Shown: positions 54,901 to 62,817, counted from the first letter of the stretch. The stretch is DNA of 64,000 nucleotides from Actinomyces urinae (GCF_900119695.1 NZ_LT632547.1:930001-994000), one strand, 5' to 3'. A program made the numbers and translations. The notes: generated from the sequence alone by a model not told the origin.

Positions 54901-57509
54901 TTGTCAGACGGGTCTAGCTCATCAACCAGCGTCGAATAGTGAGCGGTAACAACCGCGCCTGGACTGTACTTCGAGGCATCTACGTACCACTGGATTCGCG
55001 TTGATTCATTGCCGACCTCAACATGATCTGCAATGAAGTCGTGCACTACATCCGCCTTATGCGGAGGGGTTTCCACTAATTCAAAAGTGACGTTTTCGTA
55101 AGTGCCGGGCTTATCCAGCACATAGTAGTCAACCTTTTTAATCGTCTTAGTTGTCAGCCCAAGACCACTCAAGCCTGGGTTCTTATCAACTCTAGCGAGC
55201 AACTTGTGCGGGCCCGATAACTCGTCGATAAGCGGCATGATGAAGCCTTCTGGGGAGCCAGTCTCCAGCTGCACTCGAATCGAATAGTCAATCTTCTGAC
55301 CGGAGTTAACTTCCTCATCTTCGGCCGGATCAGAGATTTTTCCGATCTTTGCCTCCGGCATCGCCTTAAACGTGGAGTTACTTGGCGTGTCCCCAAAATA
55401 TGCCGTGTTCTTTACATCTTCACCCGAATCGTTTTCGATTGGGTCACCGAAAATATAAGTGTCTTTCACTGTGGCGTTAAACGAGAGCTTCAGCTCATTA
55501 CCACCGTAAATCTTGCCATCAGGCACCGCCCAAGAAAGCGAGTACGCGGTATCCTTCCTCACTGCAAACGCGGCCAGCTTGCTCTCAATTTCAGCAGCCG
55601 ACAGCGTTTCTTCCGCGCCATTGCCCACCTTGAACGTAATGGAATCGCCGGCACGTTTTATCTCCACGGTGGTTGGGTCGGCAGTACACGCCGGGTTGTA
55701 TGAGGGAGAAAGCTCTGCTGTTCCCCCAGAGGCAACCTGAACGTTAAGCTTTGCATCACACGGCACGATATTCGAAATTGTGATCGATAAGCCAGAAGAT
55801 TCCGGCTTGTCCAGCACCTGCCGAACTTGTGCCGGCGTCATGTAAAGAGTTGTGGGTAAATCGTCCTTCACTGTCGCAAGATCCAACGGGCCTGAACCAA
55901 CGTTCTTGGCGCTAAGAGTAAAGGGAACAGCCTGTCCGCGCAGGTATACTTCCGTTTTTCCGTCACCCGCAGTCTTTACAAACTCACCCTTACCTGGCGC
56001 TACCTTTACCGGCGTCGTTACTTCCGCATTGGTTGTCTTCGGATCAGAATGCGTGTAGTGCGCCGTCATTCCAACCCCGTTGCTCACTTCGACGGATCCA
56101 CCCTCAGGAAGTTTCTTGGCAACGAGTAGATCGTCAGCGAAACGGAGATACAGGCTTCTGGTCGCTGTGTTCTTATTCCGGTACCAAGACAGTGTCAGGG
56201 TGCGTCCATCGGCGCTAAGTTTGCCAGTCACTTGCCTGTATTCAAACTGCGGCTGAGCCCAACCGATATCCACCTTATCCAGCTGAAATCCGTGGATGCC
56301 AAAAATCGGCGTTTTCTTGCCATTGATGCTAGGGGCGAAAACGAGGTCATTAACGTAATCACCTTCGCGCGTCCACCCTTCCAAGAAGTCAGAAGACATA
56401 AGCCCACCACGACCGCTACTGTTCAGCCCGTCTCTGATCCCTTGAATATAGTCAGGATTGATCTCGAAGCCCTCGGGCACAGTGAACGTCTCTTCTACCT
56501 TGATCTTCTGGAACGGATCCTGACCTACCCCACCGGTAGGCGGAGTGGGGGAATCCTGAGCCTTTTCAAGGTAGAGCCTGTACCTCAAATTGCGTAGCTC
56601 ATAAACGCCTTTTGCGGCGTTATAGCCGATGGCTGGCTCCGCGGCTTCTGGCCAAACTTTGGAAACCTTACCCGAGGTGTGCTGACTCTTAACAGCCTGA
56701 TACTCGTCCCGCACCGTGTCCCATTTCGCGGCGTGGACACCGCAACCAGGATCAACCACAGTGTTGCCTGCGGCCTGCGCCTGCTCCGTTGTGAGCTCGG
56801 CTCCCCAAATGCGGGCCGTGCCGCCCGGCGATGCGGGGGAGTCGTACTTCGTCTCTAGATCTACAGAGAACGCTTCACCAATCTTCGAGCCGGGGACCTC
56901 AATGTAATAGGTGTTCTCCGCGCCCTCCGCTTTGCGGAAATAATAGGGGTTTAGCTTGTTTTCGCTGTTCTGGTAATACGGCTCATCACGCACTTCCAGT
57001 TTCGAACCATTTACCAGGGCGTAACCGTCCGCACTTGAAAACTCCAGGTAAATGCGGTGTTGCACGTTTTCTGCGGCAGCGGTGTTCGAAATACCGATGT
57101 GCTGTTTGAACGTCTCACCTGTATAACGCTGCGCAACACTATTGACCACATTGGGATCCTTTTGCGTTGACGACTGCGCGATTTCGATCTGCAAGTCACC
57201 AACCACCTGCGGGTTCACAGTGGTCTCATTCTTATCTGCCGGGCACTGCCCAGCAGCCCCGGCATCTGGGGCTGGCTCCCCCACTGGCTGCTGCGCGGCA
57301 GCGGTGTCCTCGCTAACGGAAAGCTCGGCAGACTCCTCAGGTTGAGTATCAGGTTGAGTATCGGTTTCAACCGTCTGCGACTCCACCTCCGGCGCAGTTG
57401 GATCAGCATAACCAGTAGCGGGCATGACAAACATGACGCCCAGGAGCGCGATAACGCTCACCAGTGCGACAAGAATGCGTGTTCTCGCGGCTTCAACACC
57501 TCTAAACAT
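51906..57509 (-). CDS. Giant LPXTG-anchored pilus-associated surface protein (probable tip adhesin)
   Basis: The 1867-residue protein has a signal peptide (ALVSVIALLGVMFVMPATGY) and an acidic N-terminal stretch rich in E, T and Q. Many tandem beta-sandwich units resemble DUF11/isopeptide-type repeats (PVRPGESITYRVSVANSRD; VNSGQKIDYSIRV). A C-terminal sorting signal is LPKTG at about 1835 with a hydrophobic stretch and LRRRS. No von Willebrand MIDAS motif is evident. Its position after the pilin, sortase and CnaB genes and its size suggest the distal adhesin of the pilus (inference). It starts three bases after the minor pilin gene ends. Confidence 0.85.
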   Translation of the reverse strand: MFRGVEAARTRILVALVSVIALLGVMFVMPATGYADPTAPEVESQTVETDTQPDTQPEESAELSVSEDTAAAQQPVGEPAPDAGAAGQCPADKNETTVNPQVVGDLQIEIAQSSTQKDPNVVNSVAQRYTGETFKQHIGISNTAAAENVQHRIYLEFSSADGYALVNGSKLEVRDEPYYQNSENKLNPYYFRKAEGAENTYYIEVPGSKIGEAFSVDLETKYDSPASPGGTARIWGAELTTEQAQAAGNTVVDPGCGVHAAKWDTVRDEYQAVKSQHTSGKVSKVWPEAAEPAIGYNAAKGVYELRNLRYRLYLEKAQDSPTPPTGGVGQDPFQKIKVEETFTVPEGFEINPDYIQGIRDGLNSSGRGGLMSSDFLEGWTREGDYVNDLVFAPSINGKKTPIFGIHGFQLDKVDIGWAQPQFEYRQVTGKLSADGRTLTLSWYRNKNTATRSLYLRFADDLLVAKKLPEGGSVEVSNGVGMTAHYTHSDPKTTNAEVTTPVKVAPGKGEFVKTAGDGKTEVYLRGQAVPFTLSAKNVGSGPLDLATVKDDLPTTLYMTPAQVRQVLDKPESSGLSITISNIVPCDAKLNVQVASGGTAELSPSYNPACTADPTTVEIKRAGDSITFKVGNGAEETLSAAEIESKLAAFAVRKDTAYSLSWAVPDGKIYGGNELKLSFNATVKDTYIFGDPIENDSGEDVKNTAYFGDTPSNSTFKAMPEAKIGKISDPAEDEEVNSGQKIDYSIRVQLETGSPEGFIMPLIDELSGPHKLLARVDKNPGLSGLGLTTKTIKKVDYYVLDKPGTYENVTFELVETPPHKADVVHDFIADHVEVGNESTRIQWYVDASKYSPGAVVTAHYSTLVDELDPSDNKQHYVINTAGNSKPPSAETRHPVSRQYVTKNIVTKRGGTSGEDELVKQSPVRPGESITYRVSVANSRDTAIDFTSADVYDALPKSLPGKPWTKDDISVEFSDGTSVRGGQNWSVSQTPPNGANDGDDTQQYIVWGDDFKLSVKGEVYAYITLKFPDADDGEAYVSQYLKDTLYNNWHVKTMNDGVSHFVTKSGEDGKPANAALQKGVLGTGNFDLGSGSYNYVNGGGGYGPRIMLDPNSDSAARTVYSRSATDPEGKQSFNGPYALYYVSLFNDGGSRLYLNDIQDMLPKGVTYRAFFPTTDKFTQGDGFYNPGGKAWLANVDNFRTWQAKSSDVPIAVDGAEPKNATITALADATNPSKIIFKVSNGDDGQKGNLAYDEERQQFYLNPNELLAFSYIVLVGPNAPDDFAVNNVAMPYDDVTGQGVSVNPDTSIKSIEQGDQVLNDGERFIWDNEKASDKGFSPKPGTEQWLASNVSLTRDKPVPGIEKSIVAKTSTGGERTADPTHAAYADTLHWQIKAFNDAKETIEGYVVSDLWDPNYLPTGEVKLSVGSTRFTDGSSKALFTFGDWTLQDGKPTAVQITAANLAWSVGPKKLVVDGDPVAIMSRGGQQAIFHLSLTSTSDGRIRFDLRADKDSPKIGSLGYAVGGVPIKSGESLTMEFSTKNPKQSGDYPAAFNTAFFTLLERQDYDPKQVKRGENTEIDLKLADDFYNANWSGNTGSNHTAKGLKTIKAEAMIPIGSDAFTSSIERVEEVSDPANAATSTSSPNYITLKDASSTFRYSMEVKNNKSDPVKRITMISNLPYVGDNYTFASAPERNSAFPVRFADKLNLKVEVVSKDGTRKVLPASAYRIEYSDQQEPEAFTAADWAGDATANWSTTRTEKSRSIRLVLNETAQDSDFSFGGESTLALSFDANVAKPAEVNPDEIAWSTFGYNYQAPGSDLNLSSIPLKVGVKVTGPAATELPKTGGVGVYVVYLLGALTMAAALGGLALRRRS

Positions 57510-57511
57510 GG

Positions 57512-58486
57512 CTACGCCCTCTCATTTCTTCCGCGCATGCGCCCTGCGCCTACAAGCACTAAACCAGTTAAGAACAACACGATGGCTACACCGCCAACTT
57601 TCCCGTCTATACCCGTTTTTGACAGTGGACCCTTTGGCTTCGGATTCTCAGGCTCAGGAGCAATGTTCGTCAGCGTGAAAACGTGATTATCCACGGCAGT
57701 TCTGACCTCGTAAGACCCGCTCAGTTTCTCGGCCACCGACCAGCGGCGCTCCCCCGTCTCGTCCTGCCACTCGAACGTCCAGTTATTCTGCGCGCTCAGA
57801 GTCACACGCTCAAAGAGCTTTCCGTCCGCCAAAACGTCCACCTGGATCGAAGTTGGCCTGCGATCCTTCACCGGCTCATCCTGCCAAAGCTTGACCAAAC
57901 GGTACTTCGTTGGCTCTACCTTCTGCGGCTCCAGCTTTGGCGCGACCACCACGTCGTAATCGAGCTCGCCCTCACTCCCCTTTTGAGGGAGCGAGAAAAT
58001 CACTGGCGACGCCACGTACCTATATGCCCCCTGCTTCACAGGAGCTGCCGTCATCAAATAAACGCCTACCTGCAAATCCTGCATGCGGACCTGCCCCGCA
58101 GAATCGGAAGTGGCCTGCGCCGTTGGAGCCACACCATCTCTTTCCAACAGAGACTGTAAGGTAAGCGTGGCGCTCGCCGCCACATCGGGGTCGCCCGGCT
58201 CAGTCGCATCAGTCAACGACTTCCAACCGATAGCCGTGGCGTAAGAATCATCCAACACGAAAGGCAAACCCGGGGCCATCTCAGCGATCCGGTACAGGCG
58301 GACCTCCACGCCGGGCAGCGGCTGGTTATCCACCGCGTGGAACATGGCCGACACAGAACCCAGCCGGTCTGCCTCCACATTTTCAAAATCTAAAACATCG
58401 GGCCTCGAATCAGCATGAGCCGGAACCAACGAAAATGCCAGCGCAATCGACAACCAAAGCGCTAATAAGCTACTTTTCGTCCGCAT
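57512..58486 (-). CDS. Minor pilin with CnaB domain and LSKTG sorting signal
   Basis: From the ATG at 58486 (AAGGA upstream) the protein has 324 residues with a signal peptide ending VPAHA. An N-terminal prealbumin-like domain carries GVEVRLYRIAEMAPGLPF. A CnaB domain has YRLVKLWQDEP, RRPTSIQVDVLADGK, NNWTFEW and VAEKLSGSYEV with the isopeptide Lys and Glu positions. The sorting signal is LSKTG rather than LPXTG, followed by a membrane helix and RGRNERA. Its start overlaps the sortase gene by 17 bases. It is likely the basal or ancillary subunit. Confidence 0.85.
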   Translation of the reverse strand: MRTKSSLLALWLSIALAFSLVPAHADSRPDVLDFENVEADRLGSVSAMFHAVDNQPLPGVEVRLYRIAEMAPGLPFVLDDSYATAIGWKSLTDATEPGDPDVAASATLTLQSLLERDGVAPTAQATSDSAGQVRMQDLQVGVYLMTAAPVKQGAYRYVASPVIFSLPQKGSEGELDYDVVVAPKLEPQKVEPTKYRLVKLWQDEPVKDRRPTSIQVDVLADGKLFERVTLSAQNNWTFEWQDETGERRWSVAEKLSGSYEVRTAVDNHVFTLTNIAPEPENPKPKGPLSKTGIDGKVGGVAIVLFLTGLVLVGAGRMRGRNERA

Positions 58487-59390
58487 GGTTATTATCCTTC
58501 CCCATGTGCCTGGGCGCATACACACTTCGCGTCCGGCGCAACACCACAACAAGCCCCACCACAAAAATGGGAACAGCCACAAAAGCTGCCACCAACACCG
58601 GGTCTACCCGCACAGCATCCGCCGCGATAGACCCTACAGCCGATAACTCGGTTCGCTCGCCAGTAACCAACAGCCTATGAGTATTAATCCCATACGGCGT
58701 GCAGGTAACCAGCGTTACCAAATCTCGATCAACCTCGAGCTGCAGAGCACCAACTTCCGTTGGTAACACCTCAACGATGTCGCTCACGCGATACGCCAGC
58801 TCTCGGTTACCCGTTCGGATCACAAAAATGTCACCCGGCTTTAGCTTGTCTAGATCCGTAAAGAGCTTGCTTGACGGCAAACCCCTATGGCCTGTCAGTA
58901 CTGAACGGGTTCCAACTCCACCAATCGGTAGCGACGTACCCGGAATATGACCGACACCCGCCTGCAACACCGCCTCGTCTGTGGTGTGGTAAATCGGCAG
59001 ATTAACTCCCAACGAAGGAATCTGGATTGTTCCCATCACCGACGTGCCCGTAAAGTTCAGCATTCGTAGATACTGATCCATCTGCGTAGCAGGTAGCCTA
59101 CCCGGCTCATAAACAAGCGCATCATTGTACGCTCCCGCCTCATCCAAAAGACGTTCCACCTCAGTGGTGTCCAGTTTTGACACGGCTTCCTCGTAACTCA
59201 CCACCGCGGCCTTTTGCCTCTGATGGTTATAAAAGTTAGCGACCGGCGGGTAGAGGAAAACCAATAGGCCAAAAATGAACAAGGCGATTAGCGCTATATC
59301 TGAAAAACTGCGACGTCCCTTTTTCGTGCGCGGCGTTCCCGCCGACGGCTTAGTTTGTCGGCGGGAACGTCCGCGCGTCGAAAGGGTCAA
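58470..59390 (-). CDS. Class C (pilus-assembling) sortase
   Basis: The 306-residue protein has an N-terminal helix (residues 31-50), an extracellular catalytic domain and a C-terminal membrane helix (about 265-287), the class C layout. Catalytic residues are His168 in VLTGHRGLP, Cys230 in TLVTCTPYG and Arg239 in INTHRLLVTGER. It polymerises LPETG pilins through a pilin Lys. The start is a TTG at 59390, 26 bases after the major pilin, without a good ribosome binding site. It may therefore depend on translation of the pilin gene, so pilin phase state could also affect it. Confidence 0.93.
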   Translation of the reverse strand: MTLSTRGRSRRQTKPSAGTPRTKKGRRSFSDIALIALFIFGLLVFLYPPVANFYNHQRQKAAVVSYEEAVSKLDTTEVERLLDEAGAYNDALVYEPGRLPATQMDQYLRMLNFTGTSVMGTIQIPSLGVNLPIYHTTDEAVLQAGVGHIPGTSLPIGGVGTRSVLTGHRGLPSSKLFTDLDKLKPGDIFVIRTGNRELAYRVSDIVEVLPTEVGALQLEVDRDLVTLVTCTPYGINTHRLLVTGERTELSAVGSIAADAVRVDPVLVAAFVAVPIFVVGLVVVLRRTRSVYAPRHMGKDNNHADEK

Positions 59391-59415
59391 TCTAATCGAC
59401 CGTTACGGCTGGTGT

Positions 59416-61042
59416 CTACGCTTTCTTGCGATTGCGTAGAACGAAACCACCCGCGGCAGCAATCATCGCGGTTACGCCAACGATCGTGAAGATCGTGGTA
59501 CCAATGCCACCCGTCTCCGGAAGCGTTGAACCCTTCGAGTTCTGAATCTGGAGCGTCGAGAAGGTGCCGTCCGCTGGGGACGCATCGGCCTTCTCACCAA
59601 GCTTCAGCTCTTCAACAACAGGCTTCTGGCCTGGCTCAGTCTTGAGCGAGGAAGTCAGCTTGATCGGCGTGTACTTCGCGTCGCCAGAAGGAAGGTTGTA
59701 GCCAGTTGGGGCCTTAGTCTCTTCCAAGTAGTACTGCACGTCAGCGTCAAGACCCTCAATGGAGAACTCGCCGCCAGCCGGCACGGCAAAGGTGGTGCCG
59801 CCAGCCACATTTTCGGCCCAGCCGGTGATCTTACCGTCCGCAATGATGGCAGCCTTGCTCTTATCGGCGTTCACCAAACGGAACTCGGCACCCTCGAGCT
59901 TCTTCGCAGCATCATCCGCGTCTACCTTTTCAGCATCCACCTTGTAGGTGAAGACATAAACTTCGGTGTCAGGCGTTTTACCAGGCTCACCCTCATCGTC
60001 AGATGCGCTCTTGGAGTACTCCACGTGCACCTTGTTAGGCTGCGCCTTGCCAGCTTCTGACTTCTCGTTCAGCTTCGCAGTGTAACGAACGGTGATCTTC
60101 GAATTAGCGTCTACACCCGGAACATCTTTCAGGTTGGCAAAATCAATACGGATACGCGTTCCGTCCTGGTAATCACCGGCATCGGCGATCTTTTCCGAAG
60201 TGACCTTGTAGTTCGCCACGTCCACCTTAGTGGTGCCAACGTAAACCTCTACCGAATCAGCGTTGAAGTCGAATCCCTTAGAGAGTTCATCGACAAAAGC
60301 GTACTTGTAGGTGTTGTAGTCTGCGATGTTCTTCGAAACGGTACCAGTGAGAAGGAACGGTACGTTCTGACCAATCTCATAGTTAGCCGTCACATCGTAA
60401 GCAGTTACACCGTCATTAACCTGGCCGGTCTCAATGCCGGTGTTTTCCTGAACCTTCTTACCCGAAGTAGGAACAGAAGACTTCGATTCAACTGTGACCG
60501 GACCAACAACCCGTAGGATCGGAGTGGTCAAAGCCGAAGCGTCCTTGTCCGTATCCACCACTACGTAGTAACCGGCGTCAATCGTGCCAGTCTTGTAGGT
60601 GTAGGGAGCCGCATCGCCAGTTTTGGTGAAATCAGCTTTGGTGCCGCTTAGGTTCTTCGAGACCAGCTTTGCAAATGCAAGAGCCTTTGCGTCATCTGCA
60701 CCCTCCAAAGCCTTTGCGACATCGGCTGCTGAAGAATCTGCGGTAATGCCAGGAAGAAGATTCTCTTGAACCAAAGCATTCAGGAGAGCGTCGGAATTAA
60801 CACCGGTGCCCCACTCAATGTTGGATAGAACCTGCTTGCCATCAACGTCAGCTAGATCGCCGTCGAAGACCTGGTACGCGCCGTAGGTGTGATCGCCTTC
60901 CTGGCTGGTCACAGTGATTGTGGGATCACCCGCAGCTTTTGCCAAGCCCGGGAACGATACCGCCAACAAAAGGGCAAGTACCGTGGCAAACGCGACCGCG
61001 ACTGCACGTACCCCCCCCTTGCACGGAGATTTGTCGAGACAT
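59416..61042 (-). CDS. Major pilin (LPETG), phase-variable start region
   Basis: The mature protein has the layout of class C-assembled shaft pilins. An N-terminal domain is followed by a central domain (NYEIGQNVPFLLTGTVSKNI) and a C-terminal CnaB domain with the E-box YYLEETKAPTGYN. The sorting signal is LPETG plus a helix and LRNRKKA. The best start is the ATG at 61042 with GAAGGAAG upstream, but it is followed after eight codons by eight Gs (61011-61018). With eight Gs this ATG reads into a 38-codon dead end. With seven Gs it joins the pilin frame as MSRQISVQGGVRAVAVAFAT, giving a normal signal peptide. The open frame as sequenced runs back to a GTG at 61098 that lacks a ribosome binding site. 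Confidence 0.9.
61011..61018 (-). repeat. Poly-G(8) homopolymer in pilin signal-peptide region
   Basis: Eight consecutive C on the + strand (G on the coding strand) lie eight codons after the likely pilin ATG. Slippage by one base switches the reading frame; seven Gs restore it. Confidence 0.9.
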
Positions 61043-61135
61043 GAAACTTCCTTCTTTAGTTCGAAAGACGTGCAGTTCGCACCTTTGCAGGCTATCACTT
61101 TATTTGTCAGAGTGGGACCGATTGCCTAGAAACAG

Positions 61136-61642
61136 TTAAAGCCTTCCCAAATGCCCCACCGGCCACACTTGCAACACCACGCGCCCAACGAAATCCTCTC
61201 CCGCTACCTCGTGCAATGCGGAAGTATTGCCCTGGCCGATTACTACCAGCACACCGCCCTCAGGCACCGTTGACGGAAACGAAACCTCTGAGCGAGCTAA
61301 ATCTTCAGGCGTTAACGCAGCTGGGGACTCAAAACCATTTACCGCCAGATGACCGTTGTCCAGCACATCTACTTCATCGCCGGCAATGGCAATAGCCGAA
61401 CGTACTAATATGCGGTTTCCATGGAAGAACGCGACCGTGTCACCCCGACTGAAATCCGCATGATGCGCGGCAACCAACACGTCATCCTTCTCAAACCCAT
61501 TTCCCGTGCCGCGGACCTGCAGCACAGTTACAAAAAACGTTGACAAAATAATTGCCAACGCGCTCAATACCAGTGCTGCCTCCGCAACCCGGAGGAACAC
61601 CCGGGTGACCCGAGCAAGCGAATCCCATTTTCTATCTGGCAT
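61136..61642 (-). CDS. SipA-like inactive signal peptidase homologue (pilus assembly)
   Basis: The 168-residue protein has one N-terminal membrane helix (residues 20-42) and a type I signal peptidase-like beta domain (RGDTVAFF, then ILVRSAIAIAGDEVDVLDNG). The catalytic Ser of the G-x-S-M motif is Gly (VRGTGN, residue 47) and the catalytic Lys is Arg (81), so it should not cleave signal peptides. Streptococcal pilus operons encode a similar inactive SipA that is needed for pilus assembly. The ATG at 61642 follows AAGGTGG. It is the first gene of the pilus operon, about 95 bases before the pilin start. Confidence 0.78.
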   Translation of the reverse strand: MPDRKWDSLARVTRVFLRVAEAALVLSALAIILSTFFVTVLQVRGTGNGFEKDDVLVAAHHADFSRGDTVAFFHGNRILVRSAIAIAGDEVDVLDNGHLAVNGFESPAALTPEDLARSEVSFPSTVPEGGVLVVIGQGNTSALHEVAGEDFVGRVVLQVWPVGHLGRL

Positions 61643-61883
61643 CACGCCACCTTAGAACAATCCAGCAACACAGCCAATACAACTACCCACCCGCATTCTA
61701 TTATGGGCGGCTGGAAACCTGCGCTGGTATTCAGGAGCCGGCAAGTTGCGCAACTACTCGCTTGAAGAAGTGAAGGCTGACCTAGGCCTGGACGATTAGA
61801 GTCTCCAAGGACGCGCTAAAGGAACTAGTGAGAACTAGCGAAACGTAAGACGATGGGAAAACAGCTGTGGGGGCAAGTTCAAC
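61643..61883. other. Intergenic region with a possible gene remnant
   Basis: This stretch between the pilus operon and the antitoxin genes holds the pilus promoter, not identified precisely. On the + strand, 61704-61799 is a startless open fragment ending LEEVKADLGLDD and a stop. It looks like the C-terminus of a small antitoxin-like protein, suggesting decay of an older gene. Nothing else was recognised. Confidence 0.4.
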
Positions 61884-61899
61884 ATTGAGCATGCTCAAT
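61884..61899. promoter_or_regulatory. Perfect 16-base palindrome upstream of antitoxin genes
   Basis: ATTGAGCATGCTCAAT is a perfect palindrome 88 bases before the first VbhA-like start. It could be an operator for this small operon. Confidence 0.5.
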
Positions 61900-61905
61900 A
61901 GGGTT

Positions 61906-61951
61906 CACACCCGCACCCGTGCAGAGCTGACACCTAGGGAGCATTGCGCGC
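61906..61951. repeat. Diverged direct repeat, copy 1
   Basis: This block starting CACACCCGCACCCG matches 63942-63988 over about 46 bases: 14 shared bases with one gap, then 22 of 32, nearly all changes being transitions. It precedes the VbhA-like genes. Confidence 0.55.
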
Positions 61952-61987
61952 CCCTGTGGTACAAGTTGGATAGATATGGGAGGCATT

Positions 61988-62224
61988 ATGCGCGTTTTTG
62001 ACATTGAGCAACGCTGGCCCGAATTATTCCAAAATCTTGATGAGCGGCAACGACTCGGCGTGCGCAACACGCTTGCCGCATTGTGGCACGAGGGCTTCGA
62101 GGCAACCGAGCGAGATGTTGAAAACCTTACCAACTACGCTGCAGGTATTATTGCCGCTAACGAATACAGGGCTAGAGCACACGCAACGGTAGGCGTGTAC
62201 CACGGAAGTGAGGAAGCATTATGA
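61988..62224 (+). CDS. VbhA-like antitoxin
   Basis: The 78-residue protein MRVFDIEQRWPELF... contains LAALWHEGFEATERDVENL, which I recognise as the helix-turn of VbhA-family antitoxins with the E-G of the Fic-inhibiting motif, followed by YAAGIIAANEYRARA. VbhA proteins block ATP binding in Fic AMP-transferase toxins. The ATG at 61988 has GGGAGG four bases upstream, so the earlier in-frame ATG at 61976, which overlaps this ribosome binding site, is not used. The stop overlaps the next gene (ATGA). Confidence 0.72.
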   Translation: MRVFDIEQRWPELFQNLDERQRLGVRNTLAALWHEGFEATERDVENLTNYAAGIIAANEYRARAHATVGVYHGSEEAL

Positions 62225-62424
62225 GCGTGTCAGCACAACCACATTTAGTATCTCAGGCCGCAGTACGCGAGGCCATATCGTTTGCAGATGCTGCGCTTGC
62301 TTTAGCTGGCCACACTGTTACTGACGCCTACATTAGAGATTTGCTTGAGCAGTGTTTATCTGGACAAATCAGCGACGCTGAATACCTCGCCCAAGCTATC
62401 CAGCACATCCGCCGCACACAGTGA
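62221..62424 (+). CDS. Second VbhA-like small protein
   Basis: The 67-residue protein has AVREAISFADAALALAGHTV and LSGQISDAEYLAQAIQHIRR, the order seen in VbhA-family antitoxins. The inhibitory Glu before Gly is Ala here, so it may not inhibit a Fic protein in the standard way. It overlaps the first antitoxin gene by four bases and the Fic stub by four bases (GTGA), so all three were once one translationally coupled module. Confidence 0.62.
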   Translation: MSVSAQPHLVSQAAVREAISFADAALALAGHTVTDAYIRDLLEQCLSGQISDAEYLAQAIQHIRRTQ

Positions 62425-62558
62425 TCGGACAACGTTACTACTCATGGGATGACTACTGCATTCCAGGAACGACCACCCTGAGAAATAAATTCGTGACGGC
62501 AACCCACCCCTTTGGGGAGCCTGATGCGAAGAAGCCAAGAACAAAAGGGAAACCGTAG
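62421..62558 (+). pseudogene. Fic/DOC toxin N-terminal remnant
   Basis: A GTG overlapping the preceding stop opens a 45-codon frame. Its first 24 residues (RYYSWDDYCIPGTTTLRNKF) match the conserved N-terminus of VbhT-type Fic proteins (Y-x-x-P-G-T-x-x-L-R-N). After that the similarity stops, and the frame ends with a Lys-rich tail. The catalytic HPFxxGNGR motif is absent (only an unrelated HPFGE occurs), so the toxin has been deleted, leaving the antitoxins. Confidence 0.65.
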
Positions 62559-62817
62559 CCGTGTCGAAGTAAAGGCGCTAACACGGTTACGGACAGGGAA
62601 TGCAATAAGCCTTGCTGGATACGCGGAAACCCCCGCTCTCGCAGGGGATTCCGCCAGGTGGGCCCACCGGGAACCGAACCCGGGCCCCAGTGTTTGCGGC
62701 CATCGCTCGCTCGATTGGTGCGATGCCAGAAGTTTGGCTGAGTTACCAGGCGCGCTTCCAAACGGCTCGCTTCCGTCGATCAACTAGACTCGACACCAGC
62801 AGGTAAAGGAAAACACC
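62559..62817. other. Non-coding region with hairpin and tRNA-like 3' fragment
   Basis: No convincing gene is present. A hairpin at 62623-62654 (11-base arms, one mismatch) is followed by a minus-strand T-arm-like element at 62667-62683 (CCGGG, loop TTCGGTT, CCCGG) with an acceptor-like TGGGCCCACC. No matching 5' acceptor or anticodon arm could be folded, so this is at most a tRNA remnant. The ribosome binding site AAAGGA of the next gene is at its right end. Confidence 0.4.

Noticed and set aside
62651-62770. Possible intact tRNA on the minus strand
   Set aside because: T-arm present but no complementary 5' acceptor, no acceptable D-arm and no anticodon arm in the right place.
62442-62787. 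Several overlapping short frames on both strands
   Set aside because: Translations resemble the spurious products that tRNA-like sequence gives; no ribosome binding site and no conserved pattern.
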